Assembly (NCBI GenBank): GCA_014529385.2
Contig: CM043951.1
Location: forward strand, 107,600,384 to 107,664,383
Reading direction: 5' to 3'
Source of the DNA: Adiantum capillus-veneris
Taxonomy: Eukaryota > Streptophyta > Polypodiopsida > Polypodiales > Pteridaceae
Length of the DNA stretch: 64,000 nt
The translations under genes were made by a program, and so were the position numbers. Below are positions 32,957 to 43,624 of this stretch, in pieces. The notes beneath the pieces were generated by a model. That model was not told the origin of the DNA, ran no database searches, and was given only the letters and a program-made list of their open reading frames with translations. Each line of letters begins with the position of its first letter. The stretch's first letter is position 1.

Positions 32957-33929
32957 TGTTGACCGCTGGGTCAACAACACAACATAACTCAAGTTTCGTA
33001 CCAAAGTCTTATCTTTTGCGAGTTATGAAATGCTGCGGATTATGGCTATAAACGTCATTTGTAATGAATAGTTATTCTAGTTTCAGAAGCCGGGGTGCAA
33101 TGGAACTTCCAGATTGTAAATACAAAGCCATTTGACCCTTTCAACCCCATTTTTGGTTAACCTAAAGTAGCCTTAGTATATAAGGTACCTAGGTCATTTT
33201 GTAAAAGGGGGGGGGGGGGGGGGGGGGACTTTAATCATAATCAAAACTTTAGTGCTGCCGTCTACTGTGTGTGAGAGAGAAAGAGAGTGAGCGTGAGCTT
33301 TATCCTCTAGCTATGCTCGGCTCGCTCAACACATTGGAGATCCAACTGCATCATTGCTGTAGGCTCAAGGAGAGCTACACGACAACGCTAAGCATTCCAC
33401 GCGAGACAAAGCGCACACGCCAACGCATCTACGAGCTATTTGTGGCCGTAAGTGTATCAAACGATGTCTGTTTTCTGCGTGCTAGTAGTCTATAGAATCG
33501 TGGCGACATAAGCTACGCATTGGTACTCATAAATTTTAGTTTCAGGCACTTTCAAAATTCTGCTCTATTATCCTACGCGTTTTCCGCAGATGGATTTAGA
33601 GTGAGGGTTTTGAGTGTAGAAGCTTAGGGACAGGTGTATCCTAGTGAGGGTATGGTGTTCCTTAAGTTTCGTACGAATCTGGCATGATTAGGTGAGTTAC
33701 CTTCGGTATGTATGTATGTGGCTAGGTGGTGTAGTTGAGAGCAGTGAGGTTCTTGATTGTGGTATAGTTGGCCTTCCAAAGTGTTGTATGTGTAGGATGG
33801 TCTCAGCCTGACAAGCTAAAGAGATTTCTTCCATGTGACTATCATGTCATCTGTGTCCTCGATTGACATTATGTTGATCTAGGTAGTGTTTGCATGCACT
33901 TCATGGGTGTGTGAGTCGCTCCCGCAACA
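32957..33929 (+). repeat. TatB 3' LTR
   Basis: 973 bp from TGTTGACC to CCCGCAACA. Starts with a hairpin: GTTGACC, 4-nt loop, GGTCAAC. Contains a run of about 20 G at 33208-33227. Pair of 62681-63647 (minus strand), with eight differences by eye in the first 180 bp. A half copy of the leader palindrome (ATCCTACGCG) is at about 33570-33579. Confidence 0.9.
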
Positions 33930-33934
33930 CAAAC
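33930..33934 (+). other. Shared target-site duplication CAAAC
   Basis: CAAAC lies exactly between the TatB 3' LTR end and the TatC 5' LTR start. TatC has the same CAAAC at 42427-42431. TatB's other end (63652-63648, minus) reads CAAAA. The host integrase sequence therefore took two insertions at the same 5 bp. Confidence 0.85.
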
Positions 33935-34223
33935 TGTTAACCCTCACGGACACCCTATCACCTACGACAGACGTTGTATTATTTACTTGGTAGAGTCAGG
34001 TACCGGGCTTGTCGGTCCAATAGGAAAAGGGTAAGAGTGATCGCCGATGAGAAGCGCACTCTAACTGGAACATTCAAGGGATTAGTTGGCTAAGCATGGG
34101 CACCCAAGTGTGAATGGGGCGAGCTCATATAAAAGTCAACTGAATTTAAAATTCACTCATTCTCTCATTTGTGCAATTGAAGAGTGCTCTTGCTCCATCT
34201 CCATCTTCTTCTTCTTCATCTCG

Positions 34224-34270
<47 letters not shown>

Positions 34271-34532
34271 CGTGAGAGAGAGAGAGAGAGTGTGTGCGAT
34301 CGAGCATTGCGGCGGCACAACGAAGGCGAGGCGGTTGAGGCGGCGTAGCAGCGTCTCCCTCTTCTTCGCGGCAAGGAATCCTCCACGATGACAAGCGTAG
34401 AGTGGTGAGTGACACACCATCGCCATCTTTGAGCTTACTAGTTTAGGCTTGTTGTGTGCTTGGAGCCATTTGTGTCTTGCACACGGTGTATCGGCAAGTT
34501 CCTTGCATTGACACGTGCGACATACGCGCACA
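33935..34532 (+). repeat. TatC 5' LTR
   Basis: 598 bp, TGTTAACCCTCACGG to GCGCACA. Contains an expanded (GT)n run at 34223-34267 that is much shorter in the 3' LTR and explains most of the 16-bp length difference. Otherwise close to 41845-42426. Confidence 0.9.
34223..34267 (+). repeat. (GT)n microsatellite in LTR
   Basis: About 22 GT units interrupted once near the end by an A, followed by a (GA)n run. The homologous place in the 3' LTR (about 42144-42165) has only a short interrupted GT run. Confidence 0.95.
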
Positions 34533-34536
34533 TTTT

Positions 34537-34553
34537 TGGCGTCGTTGCCGGGG
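34537..34553 (+). other. TatC primer binding site (tRNA-Asp)
   Basis: TGGCGTCGTTGCCGGGG, 16 of 17 matches to the complement of the plant tRNA-Asp 3' end. It is 4 nt after the LTR. Confidence 0.85.
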
Positions 34554-34844
34554 AATGCCATACACTAAGCTTGAATGTCACTCTGTGCTTCTTTTGTGGT
34601 GCAATTTCAATTGTAGGAAAGGTAAGGAAGGAGGGTATGTGTGTTGAGAAGAAGGTTTTGTGTTACTACTGTGTATTTTTTTTTGTTAATGGAGTTTTCG
34701 AAGGTACTGTGTTTTTTTTCTGTGTAAGGTGTTAGTTCTCTGTAATGTAATGTACAGTAAGTAGGAACTAGATCTGTGAGAGCTAATAGAATGTGTTAGT
34801 GTGTAACAATAGGTGTATTAGTTGGAAGTAGGTAGGTAGAGTGT

Positions 34845-36494
34845 GTGTGTGTGTGCTCTCTTGCAGGCCACGGAGACCTTATCCAAAAAAAAAATTATAA
34901 AGGTAGGACTGGGATCGGGAATATCTCCCAGACCCAATCCCAAGCTCATGCTCAAGCTTACACGAGTTCTCAATATCCACCTACTTTAGGTTCCGGGCCC
35001 TCGGCGGGGACCCAAGGTAGTACAAACCAAGATCCGAACATAGCGCCTAGTGACTCTTCCTCTGACTACGACGTCATGGAGGGTTTACCAATGCCTAATC
35101 CCGATAGCTCAAGCCAAGACATGCATGCCATGGGCCCACGGTCCGGGCCGAGCGTGCTTAGCCGCTTGAAGGAAACCTTTAGTAGAGCCACTCGCTCCGA
35201 ACATGGAGCTAATGGGGGTGCGGAAGTAAATTCTCCATTCGTGACCAATGTAGACCCTATACCCTTAGAGAATGTGCATGTGAATACTTCATTCACTGCA
35301 CCTCCTGACGCTTCAGAGTTATTTCCCTCCGAGGTCATATTACCCGATGGTAGAAGCCTTGCCGAAGTGCAAGAGGTTGAGCGGTATATCCTTGTAGCAA
35401 AGGAAAAGGAAATCAAGAGCTTACGCAAGGCGGAGCAATGAAGATAGTTAAAAGCGAAAGCCCCTATGTCAATATCCTTGCTAAGAGAGCAATCAAGTGC
35501 TCCTGACTTAGCAACCGCTAAGGGCCAACCCCTAGAAAGCAACATTGCACCTAGCACCTCAATCCTAGATGGAGTGTTCTTAAATGAGAACTGGGAGTAC
35601 GAACTACAAATGGAAACTCTGACCGACCTATACATAGGTCACACCTATCACGTGGGTTGGTTAGATGTCCTACAATCCACAATGGGGGCTACTAGTGTGG
35701 AGGATCAACAACAAAGAGTTTGTGAGGTCATCCATAGGGTCATTGAGTTAGAGAGACAGAACAAGGGGATCAACATGCCTTCAACGGGTCTCATGAGATT
35801 CTTAGATATAGGAAAGGCTAAACAACCGACCTTATCGCAAATGGAAACTCTCTCGGTAAGTCCGATGGATCCTCCATATGTTGTTTCTCCTAGAGTCTCA
35901 GTGCAATCTGAGCCCACAAGTGATAGCTTCACCTTTCCAAGTCTAGCTCATCTTTCCCTTGTTGACACCACGGCTACCATGCCTACCCCAATGATGGGCA
36001 TGCCAAGAAACATGTCATGGACCTCATTTGTTAGTAAAGCACCGCTACATGGTAGCTCAATGCCTGCAACAGTACCTACAAGTGTGTACCAATCGTATGC
36101 ACCTATGGGTCATCGTACTCATGTAGTCCCTACTCCTCCCATTGTTTTACCTACCTATGCTCCACAACCACAACACCCAAGCTCTTATTTCCATGGGACT
36201 ATACCGGCTAGCATTAGCATGTCACATTCGACGTCTGCTATGCCTAGGGCCACCCATATGAAGTATGGACCACCACATGGCACAACATCGTACCAAACGT
36301 GGAACCCAAGGGCTTCCTATGCTCCAAGCCCAATGCCAATACCTACTCCACATGTAGTCTCTGGAGCACCTCCACCCACGGTTCCTGCTCACTTAGGTGA
36401 CTTGGAAACATTTTCTCAAGCTATTGGTCGATCTATTGTGGAGAATATGCGTAACACGCCTGATAAGAGCCTAGAAGTAAAGCAGTACAAATAG
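34845..36494 (+). pseudogene. gag: TatC gag N-terminal region
   Basis: Two open frames in the same phase (34845-35441 and 35466-36494) separated by stops at 35439 and 35451. The first is Ser/Pro-rich with RSLAEVQEVERYILVAKEKE, a probable helix. The second is Pro-rich, with many repeats of MP, TP and HG dipeptides (residues 160-310). No known domain until the capsid core that follows after a one-base shift near 36480. 34554-34844 is a short leader without palindromes. Confidence 0.5.
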
Positions 36495-36976
36495 CCAAGT
36501 TCACACAAAAATTTAGTGGAGACGGGGATATGAGAAAGCATATCGAAGTGTTTGAACAAATATGCAATTCTCTAGGAGAACACAATGACCTACATAAGCG
36601 CAATGCTTTAAGCCTAACCTTAAGTGGAAAGGCTAGGGATTGGTATAGAACCCTAAGGGTGGAAGAAAAAACGATTTACCCTACTCTTAGGAGACTGTTC
36701 TTAAAAGAATACATACGAGAGGGAGTACTTTGGGGTGTAGCCTCTAAGCTCCAGAAAGCCCAACAAGAGGAAGGAGAGTCGGTGAGAGACTTTATAAGTC
36801 ACTTGAAGCATTTGAATTCTCATTGTAATCCAAATGAGCGCTTCAAAAATAACCAATTGCTTGATAGATTCATTAGGGGATTACGACATGAGGATATGTA
36901 CAATGGCCTGGTCATTAGAGTATCACCACATGGGAAGCAGTCACCACCAATGCCATCCAATTGGAGGATAATTTAA
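36485..36976 (+). pseudogene. gag: TatC gag capsid core
   Basis: Retrotrans_gag-type domain: KFSGDGDMRKHIEVFEQICN, RNALSLTLSGKARDWYRTL (conserved W-Y step), [50 protein letters not shown]. Capsid protein of the particle. Starts upstream of the first Met in this frame (36530) because the frame is entered by a shift from the N-terminal region. Confidence 0.8.
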
Positions 36977-37157
36977 TGATTCAAGGAGAAAGAGTGTCTG
37001 TTGAGCCTAAATCTATTAGCTCGCAAGCATCAGGGCATCAGCCAATGACCCTAAAGCCTATTGCTAAGGAGCCTAAGATATTTGAGATGACTCTAGCAAA
37101 TCTCACCAAGGCTATTCAAGAGAGTCTAGAGACAATTGTGCTCCGCAAAACAATCAT

Positions 37158-37883
37158 ATGTATCCAAGAAGGGATCAACAATGGTGCTCAGTATGCTATG
37201 GACCGCATAGTACCAGTGAATGCCCTACTTTTAGAGTAAAAATCAATGGGAACTGTAATGCCTGTGGGAGGTATGGTCATCAAGCTAAGGATTGCATAGT
37301 ATTTAAGCGCGCGATGGCCAATAGACCAACCATAGCATGGACAGACACACCTCGAGTGCCTGCATTGATGTCGGCCCCAGCTCTTGAACAAACAACACAC
37401 CACATGGTCCCTAGGGCCCAAAATGTTGTTCAAACAACACCCTTACCACCTCCAGTTCTAGGACCGCAACCACCACATCCGAGAATCACTTCTGTGAATC
37501 AAGTGGGCTGTGAGTCATCTATTGCTTGTTTGGAAGGCTGTGAGGAAGATATAGATCCTAATATCGCCTATGGGATGGATGTGCTTGAAGAAAGTCCACA
37601 ATACTACATGGAGGACTATTGGGGACAAGTCAAACCTGTATATCAAGTAGCTGCTCTTGCGGCAAGAGGCCAAAATATCAATTTCACCGCTAAGAGACCA
37701 CCTCTTCAATGCTATGAGTGTGGAGGTCCACATTGTGTAGCCGAGTGTCCTATTAGGCTACAAAAGAACGCCACACTAATGCAAACCAATCAAGCGAGCA
37801 TGCCTACAATGCTAATACTCATGTGTAATCGATGTGGCATAGATCATTTGATTGCCCAATGTCCAAATAATCCAAATGCATGA
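37158..37883 (+). CDS. TatC zinc-knuckle ORF
   Basis: 241 residues with four knuckles: CSVCYGPHSTSECP (37185), CNACGRYGHQAKDC (37254), CYECGGPHCVAECP (37710) and CNRCGIDHLIAQCP (37824). Only the second has canonical C-X2-C-X4-H-X4-C spacing. The others have X3 before the His and a Pro after the last Cys. Likely RNA-binding nucleocapsid function. Preceded by a broken frame 36961-37239 and followed by a stop at 37881. Confidence 0.65.
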   Translation: MYPRRDQQWCSVCYGPHSTSECPTFRVKINGNCNACGRYGHQAKDCIVFKRAMANRPTIAWTDTPRVPALMSAPALEQTTHHMVPRAQNVVQTTPLPPPVLGPQPPHPRITSVNQVGCESSIACLEGCEEDIDPNIAYGMDVLEESPQYYMEDYWGQVKPVYQVAALAARGQNINFTAKRPPLQCYECGGPHCVAECPIRLQKNATLMQTNQASMPTMLILMCNRCGIDHLIAQCPNNPNA

Positions 37884-37901
37884 AAGATCACGCCATTAAA
37901 C

Positions 37902-38984
37902 TTGATTGAAGTTACCGAGGAGCCATCACAAAGTACACCTGTGGTACCAGTAAACGTACTCACACGATCGATACTCCAAAAACAAAATTATATTCTTGAG
38001 GAAAGAGACACGGCATCAATTGCCCAATCTCAAAAAAAGAAGAAAACACGAAGGAAGAGATTGCAAAAAGCAGCGAAGTCAGACCCCAGTTCAAAGACCA
38101 ACATAGGGACTAGTGACGACCCCGTATATATGAACGACGCTGAAGAAGATTCTGATTCAGGCGAAACCATGGAGACCAAAACGACCACTAAGATAGAAAC
38201 CAACAAGGAATATCTTCATGAGCCACAATGGCCAGGATCCAAGAAGAAAATAGGAACTTATCCAAACCCTACAGAGGAGATTGAGCGAGTCAAGCAATTA
38301 AGGAGTTTGGTAGAAGATACCCAAAGGGATCTAGAACCAGCACCTAGGCAGATCCAGATTACATACACCATGTTCCCTACGCAACAACAACCTCACCAAG
38401 TCCATAGACCCTTAGCCATACCTAGTGTCATCCAAGAAGAAAGTGACTTAAAGTCATGGGAAAGTGGGCGTACTCACTTCTTATTGGAAAGAATGTTTAC
38501 AGAGGGACTACTTGATCCTATCGAAGAAATGGAGATCCCATCTTCCCCACGTCAAGGGACTGAAGTCCAAAAGGTGCCGTTAAACATTGCTAAATTGATG
38601 GATTTCATGTCTTTAGAAGTTAGAACCACCATTATGTCCAAACTATATAAAGACCCTGAGCTAGTCTCAGCTCTTCGAGCCTTCCTCAATGGAGAGCTAA
38701 AGTTTGGGCTACCACAATTTTCACAGATGGATGGAGGTGGGGAGATGCCAATAGAGGAGGAACACTTACATCCACAACCCAACCTAGATGAGAACCTTGT
38801 TATAGAAATACTTGTTAACAAGTTGGGACAATACTTTGAGGGTGATGAATCCAATGCAACCATACCAATCACTACTAAGGGATTAATTGTGAAGGGAATC
38901 CTTGATGGTGGCCCTAGGGTTAGCATTGTGACTAAATTTTTTGGGAAACTATGGGAAGACCTCACCTTGCGACCACAACCATAG
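37902..38984 (+). CDS. TatC linker and protease start
   Basis: 360-residue frame. A basic stretch KKKKTRRKRLQKAAK near residue 45 could be a nuclear-localisation or RNA-binding patch, followed by a Pro/Gln-rich linker. The last 60 residues enter the protease: NATIPITTKGLIVKGILDGGPRVSIV, with D-G-G at the active site. It ends by a frame change at about 38970. Confidence 0.55.
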   Translation: MIEVTEEPSQSTPVVPVNVLTRSILQKQNYILEERDTASIAQSQKKKKTRRKRLQKAAKSDPSSKTNIGTSDDPVYMNDAEEDSDSGETMETKTTTKIETNKEYLHEPQWPGSKKKIGTYPNPTEEIERVKQLRSLVEDTQRDLEPAPRQIQITYTMFPTQQQPHQVHRPLAIPSVIQEESDLKSWESGRTHFLLERMFTEGLLDPIEEMEIPSSPRQGTEVQKVPLNIAKLMDFMSLEVRTTIMSKLYKDPELVSALRAFLNGELKFGLPQFSQMDGGGEMPIEEEHLHPQPNLDENLVIEILVNKLGQYFEGDESNATIPITTKGLIVKGILDGGPRVSIVTKFFGKLWEDLTLRPQP

Positions 38985-39496
38985 TAGTGAAGATGACCAA
39001 TGGGTCTATTGTTAAACCTATTGGGATGTTAGAAGATCTCAAGACCAAGGTCTTTGGACATAAAATAAGAGTTACCTTCATTGTTATGGATTTCTCCAAA
39101 CACACTATGGCATCGGAGATGATCTTAGGACGTCCTTTCATGAGGGAAGCAAAAACGGTGCATGACTGGTCTAAAAACCATGTCTACCTGCAGCTCCAAG
39201 ATTCTGTCATTCGAGTGGATCTTGTAACTGGTCGAGCACACCCTCTAGGAAACAAGTTTATAATTGATCATAGAACTGACACCATAGTTCACTCGGCCCC
39301 ATTGCAGTATTGTTACACGTGTAAGGTGGACACTGATGTTGGGGAAGATTCTCCTTATATGGATGTACTACCTGGGATGACTGAGTCGGACAATGTGGAC
39401 TGGGTCCGCCTAGCAGCAACCATAGACACTTGGGGAAACAGGGGGACGACTTGGGTAACACCGAGGGGGATGAAATGCCATCACTCATACCCTTAA
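38951..39496 (+). pseudogene. TatC protease-like domain, C-terminal part
   Basis: Continues the protease: GMLEDLKTKVFGHKI, FIVMDFSKHTMASEMILGRPFMREAKTV (ILGRPF block as in TatB) and VYLQLQDSVIRVDL. The overlap with the previous frame marks a one-base shift. Downstream there is no RT. Confidence 0.65.
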
Positions 39497-40200
39497 ATAT
39501 GCTACATGCAATGCATATAGCTTCTGACAAGAATCATCCTCATATAACAAAGAAAACATACAAGTGGGTCCCTAAATCTTCTTTAGCAACCATAGCTAGT
39601 GCTAAAAAATAGAAGCCTTGTAAGAAACGTCCCATTTGCTCCAAGAAATTTAAGAAAACGTGGTGTTGGATTCCTAAACGACTATTGGAAGCCCAAGGCT
39701 ACTATCAAGGAAATGATCAAATATGGGTACCAAAATGTAGATTGTGTTCTTACCTGTCACCTGACCATTGTGAGCCCAATTATGTAGCTCCAAAATGAAT
39801 CAATGATCGCAGAAAGAAAAAAATCATAGAATTCTACACACCCGCTCCAGAGCTAGTCTGGGTACCAAAGAAAGAACGATTTGTTCCACCTAGCTCAAGA
39901 ACAGGGGAGTCCCATGAAGCTTCTAGCTCCTCATGTAATGCATCCATAGAGGTAAAAGCTTCTCCACAACCTCCACCTACAATAGTGGACCTCCATAAAG
40001 ATACAAGGGAATCCACACCTCCCAGTGTTCAAGAATCACCTGATGAACCACTTCAAGTTCGATCCTGGGAGAGTACCTTACCACCCTTGCAACTCGACGA
40101 GGCACCTAAGGTAATACAAAACTACTGGCAAAAATCATCACCTATTACCAATTGGAACAATTGGTTTCAAAGGGTGACAAGCTCATTTCAAACGGTATGA
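39497..40200 (+). pseudogene. TatC W-[VI]-P-K tail
   Basis: Broken frames with KWVPKS (39565), CWIPKR (39666), IWVPKC (39723) and VWVPKK (39859), then a Pro/Ser-rich end. Ends at a TGA at 40198. Same motif and position as in TatA and TatB. Confidence 0.6.
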
Positions 40201-41844
40201 TCTACCCAAGGAAGGGGGGAGCGTTTGCTGACAGTCATCATTCACTCACTCTCCTCTCAACCTTTCTCCCTGACCTCTTAATCTCCAATCTTAGGGAATG
40301 TATATATAAAGCCTTATACTCACAAAAAAATCAAAAATAAAGAGCAAGAGCAATTAGCAAACGAGTATGCACAATAAAAGTCAAAACATTGACTCAGACC
40401 TACACATTCGCATCCGGTACACTGAAACAAAAACCTATGCCATAAAACACCTTTGATCCTCATCACTCGAGTGATGGAGGATAGGTAGAATTAGTACCAT
40501 AGGAGTGTTTCTATTTTAGAGTTGAGTGATTAGCAAAGTTCCTTTTTCCCATTGATGTGCCTCCTAGAGGTATTCTTTGTGTTTCTTAGTGTGTACAGGA
40601 ACGTGTTGCTGTTGTTAGGACTTGGTCCTTCATGGAATCTTTCTCTCGTTCACACTTCAAATCAAGCGCGACCATCAACACAAATAGGTGTTTCTTGTCC
40701 ATTAGCATTGCCCCTTATCTTTTTTGCATCCATGTTTGTCTGCTTTAATTGTGATTGATAGCATAATATCCAGCACATTTGCAAAGTACCAAACATTAAA
40801 TTCAATGTAATTTTTTTGTCATAATCACTTGTCTAGGTTTAAAAATCAAGCAGTCCGACTAAGCTAGTTTGACCAAGCTAGGTGTTAGAGATCTTCTCTT
40901 AATACCATGGGGAATGCCTTCCTAATAATCAATGGTTACTTAGGTTCTTAATCCGATTTAGGCGGCATTGTGTGAAATGTACTAGGGCTTTCTAGTGGGC
41001 TTAGTCCCTATTGACCTTTAGCTTAAGTATTATAAAGGGAGTTTACTAGTGTGATGAGCCTGGGGAGGGTAACAGCGTTATATGACCCCCCAAAGTTACA
41101 AAATTAAAATGTTGAAAACAAACAAACAAAAAAAATCAAAGTGCCACAATGTAAAATCTTAAGCTGGAAGAGAAACCTCAGCTTGATTTGGTACTCCACT
41201 CACATGTATCGCCTATGGTACTAGAGCCCTAGAGGTTCCAGTGTGGGCGCTTTTCCTTGAAAAGCAAAAAACCCAAGGCATACAAAATAAGCACACACAT
41301 CAAAATTGAATCACTGTGAAAAGACTTTGGGGGGTCAAAGAAAAGGTAATCAGTCAGGCGATGATTTCATGAGAAATTCCTTTTATCGTAGATTAACTAC
41401 AAGGTCTTCTAGCTATAGCCTCTAGTCAGCCCTCAAACATCAAATACTTGGCTCTCGCGATTAAACAACTTAATTGACCAGAGAAAATTGAGAATCTTAC
41501 CCATGGTATTAATAGTCGATCTTTAGTGCCTTTCGATCGTTAAATTAGCGACCCTAGACTTGTTTAATTTTTTACCTTTACAGCTGTTTATGCGTTTGAT
41601 TATATTGCAATTTAATGTTTATTGTTGACAAATGGTTTAATATTCTGTTACCAATCAATTTGTCTGCCTAAAACTGCTATGCTTTTTAATTGTATATGAG
41701 AATGCAATTACTGTGCCAATGTTGTTTGATTTTGCAGTGACCGAAGAAGGCTAAAGACATTCATCTCAAATGCTCTTCCACCTCGATGAACGAGCTTCAA
41801 CTCAATAGCTTCCGAGGATGGAATCTACACGAGGAAGGGGGGCA
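40201..41844 (+). other. TatC 3' untranslated region
   Basis: 1.6 kb non-coding. It begins with an internal polypurine tract at 40208-40221 and ends with the terminal tract GAGGAAGGGGGGCA at 41831-41844. No gene recognised. Short frames (40552-40758) lack features. Confidence 0.65.
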
Positions 41845-42426
41845 TGTTAACCCTCACAGCTCACGGACACCCTATCACCTACGATGGACGTTGTATTATT
41901 TTTACTTGGTAGAGTCAGGTATCGGGCTTGTCGGTCCAATAGGAAAAGGGTAAGAGTGATCTCCGATGAGAGGCGCACTCTAACTAGAACATTCAAGGGA
42001 TTAGTTGGCTAAGCATGGGCGCCCAAGTGTGAATGGGGCGAGCTCATATAAAAGTCAACTAAACCTAAAATTCACTCATTCTCTCATTTGTGCAATTGAA
42101 GAGTGCTCTTGCTCCATCTCCATCTTCTTCTTCTTCATCTCCTTGTGTGTGTATGTGTGTGTGTATGCATGAGAGAGAGAGAGAGAGTGCAATCGAGCAT
42201 TGCGGCGGCACAACGACGGCGAGGTGGTTGAGAGCGGCGTAGCAGCGTCTCCCTCTTCTTCACGGCGAGGAATCCTCCACGACGGCAAGCATAGAGCGGT
42301 GAGTGACACACCATCACCATCTTTGAGCTTACTAGTTTAGGCTTGTTGTGTGCTTGGAGCCATTTGTGGCTCGCACACGGTGTATCGACAAGTTCCTTGC
42401 ATTAACACGTGCGACATACGTGCACA
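41845..42426 (+). repeat. TatC 3' LTR
   Basis: 582 bp, pair of 33935-34532, ending GTGCACA, followed by CAAAC (42427-42431) and then chromovirus integrase in frame. Confidence 0.9.
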
Positions 42427-42431
42427 CAAAC

Positions 42432-43160
42432 ATACAAGAGTATGTTTTTAAATGTGTGGTATGCCAAAAGACGAAGTTTGATAGAGGGAAGCAACATGGA
42501 TTGCTTCAAACTTTTCCAATCCCTAATGCACCATGGGAGAGCATATCCAAGGATTTTATCTTTGGATTGCCTAAGTCTATCCATGGGAATACAAGAATAT
42601 GGACTGTAGTAGACAGGTTCAGCCAAGAAGCTCATTTTATACTTGTCAAAAAGACTATCAAAGCCCATCAAATGGAAACCCTCTTCATATCACAAATCTT
42701 CAAGTACCATGGCTTGCCAATGTCCATAGTGTCGGATAGAGATCCTCGAATGACCAGTAATTTTTGGAAGGGTCTCTTTGAGAGTTTAGGGACGAGGATA
42801 AACTTCTCTTCGATCTATCACCCGCAAACGGATGGCCAAAGTGAAATAGCTAACCTATCAATTCTTGATCAACTAAAAGCCTATGTAACGGAAAGGTCCC
42901 AATGGGAGAAGTACTTATCCTTAGTGGAGTATGCCTACAATAACACTATACATACTTCCATGGGAAAAGCACCTTTCAAGGTAATTGAGGGAAGATTAAA
43001 AAGTCCCCTGCTACTTAAGGTACACGGGAAGATCTTTGCTGCAGATGAGTATAGCCGAGACCTACAAGAATCTTTCCAAAAGATTAAGGATGCTATCTTT
43101 ATGTTACAGCAAAGGCAAAAGGCTGTTGCTGATAACCACAGAGTTAGCCCAAGCCTTTAA
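42432..43160 (+). pseudogene. ChrB integrase
   Basis: Begins mid-domain right after the TatC duplication: IQEYVFKCVVCQKTKFDRGK (end of the integrase zinc finger), then DFIFGLPKSIHGNTRIW, YHGLPMSIVSDRDPRMTS, YHPQTDGQSEIAN. Catalytic Asp, Asp and Glu are present. Frame breaks near 43145. The missing upstream half (RNase H end, zinc finger start) is on the minus strand at 63653-64000. The last host bases there (ATGAAAG) plus CAAAC plus ATACAAGAG here rebuild an uninterrupted coding stretch like ChrC near 44450. Confidence 0.85.
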
Positions 43161-43624
43161 AGAAAATGATTGGGTCTTGCTTAAATTTCCAAAGGCTCGA
43201 TTAAGACACACGACGGGCAAGAATCCTACGGGACACCAAAAGTACTATGCTAAGTTAGCAAAAAAGTACTATGGTCCCTTCCAAATTCTTAGACCAATCA
43301 ATGAGATGGCCTATCAACTTAAGTTTCCCAGTCATTGGCTTGTGACACGATGCTTTCCATGTGATCCTACTAAAGCCTTACAAAGGAGAGCCACCTCAAG
43401 AACCAACTATTGAAGACCCACCAGAGATCGAGGACCAAGAAGAGGTGTTGCAACCCGAGTGCATTCTCCGACATGAAGACAAGGTATTAAGACGTGATAA
43501 GACTATCCAACAGTATCTTATTAAGTTTAAGAATTATCCTTTTGAAGATGCTAGATGGATGCAAGGCATACAATTAAAGGATAACCTAAACCTTATCAAT
43601 GCTTACAATGCTTCCCTAGAGTAA
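43140..43624 (+). pseudogene. ChrB integrase C-terminus and chromodomain
   Basis: Two frames: 43140-43413 (FKENDWVLLKFPKARL ... [20 protein letters not shown], the GPY/F module) and 43361-43624 (ILRHEDKVLRRDKTIQ, QYLIKFKNYPFEDARW, the chromodomain-like block). Chromodomains of this kind steer insertion toward marked chromatin in known chromoviruses. One-base shift between the two frames. Confidence 0.85.

Larger units (their letters stand above)
33935..42426 (+). mobile_element. TatC, complete non-autonomous Athila/Tat-like element
   Basis: 8.5 kb between CAAAC duplications. LTRs 33935-34532 and 41845-42426, tRNA-Asp primer site, gag, several zinc knuckles, protease-like domain, W-[VI]-P-K tail, internal and terminal polypurine tracts. 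Nothing resembling RT, RNase H or integrase was found between the protease-like domain and the 3' LTR. It would need enzymes from another element to move. Confidence 0.85.

Noticed and set aside
33271-33495. 74-residue ORF, with a near-identical partner at 63114-63338 on the minus strand
   Set aside because: Both lie at the same place in the two TatB LTRs. Their similarity reflects the shared LTR origin, not a gene.
34086-34561. Overlapping ORFs with long runs of alternating residues (HTHT, VCVC)
   Set aside because: They translate the (GT)n microsatellite of the TatC LTR.
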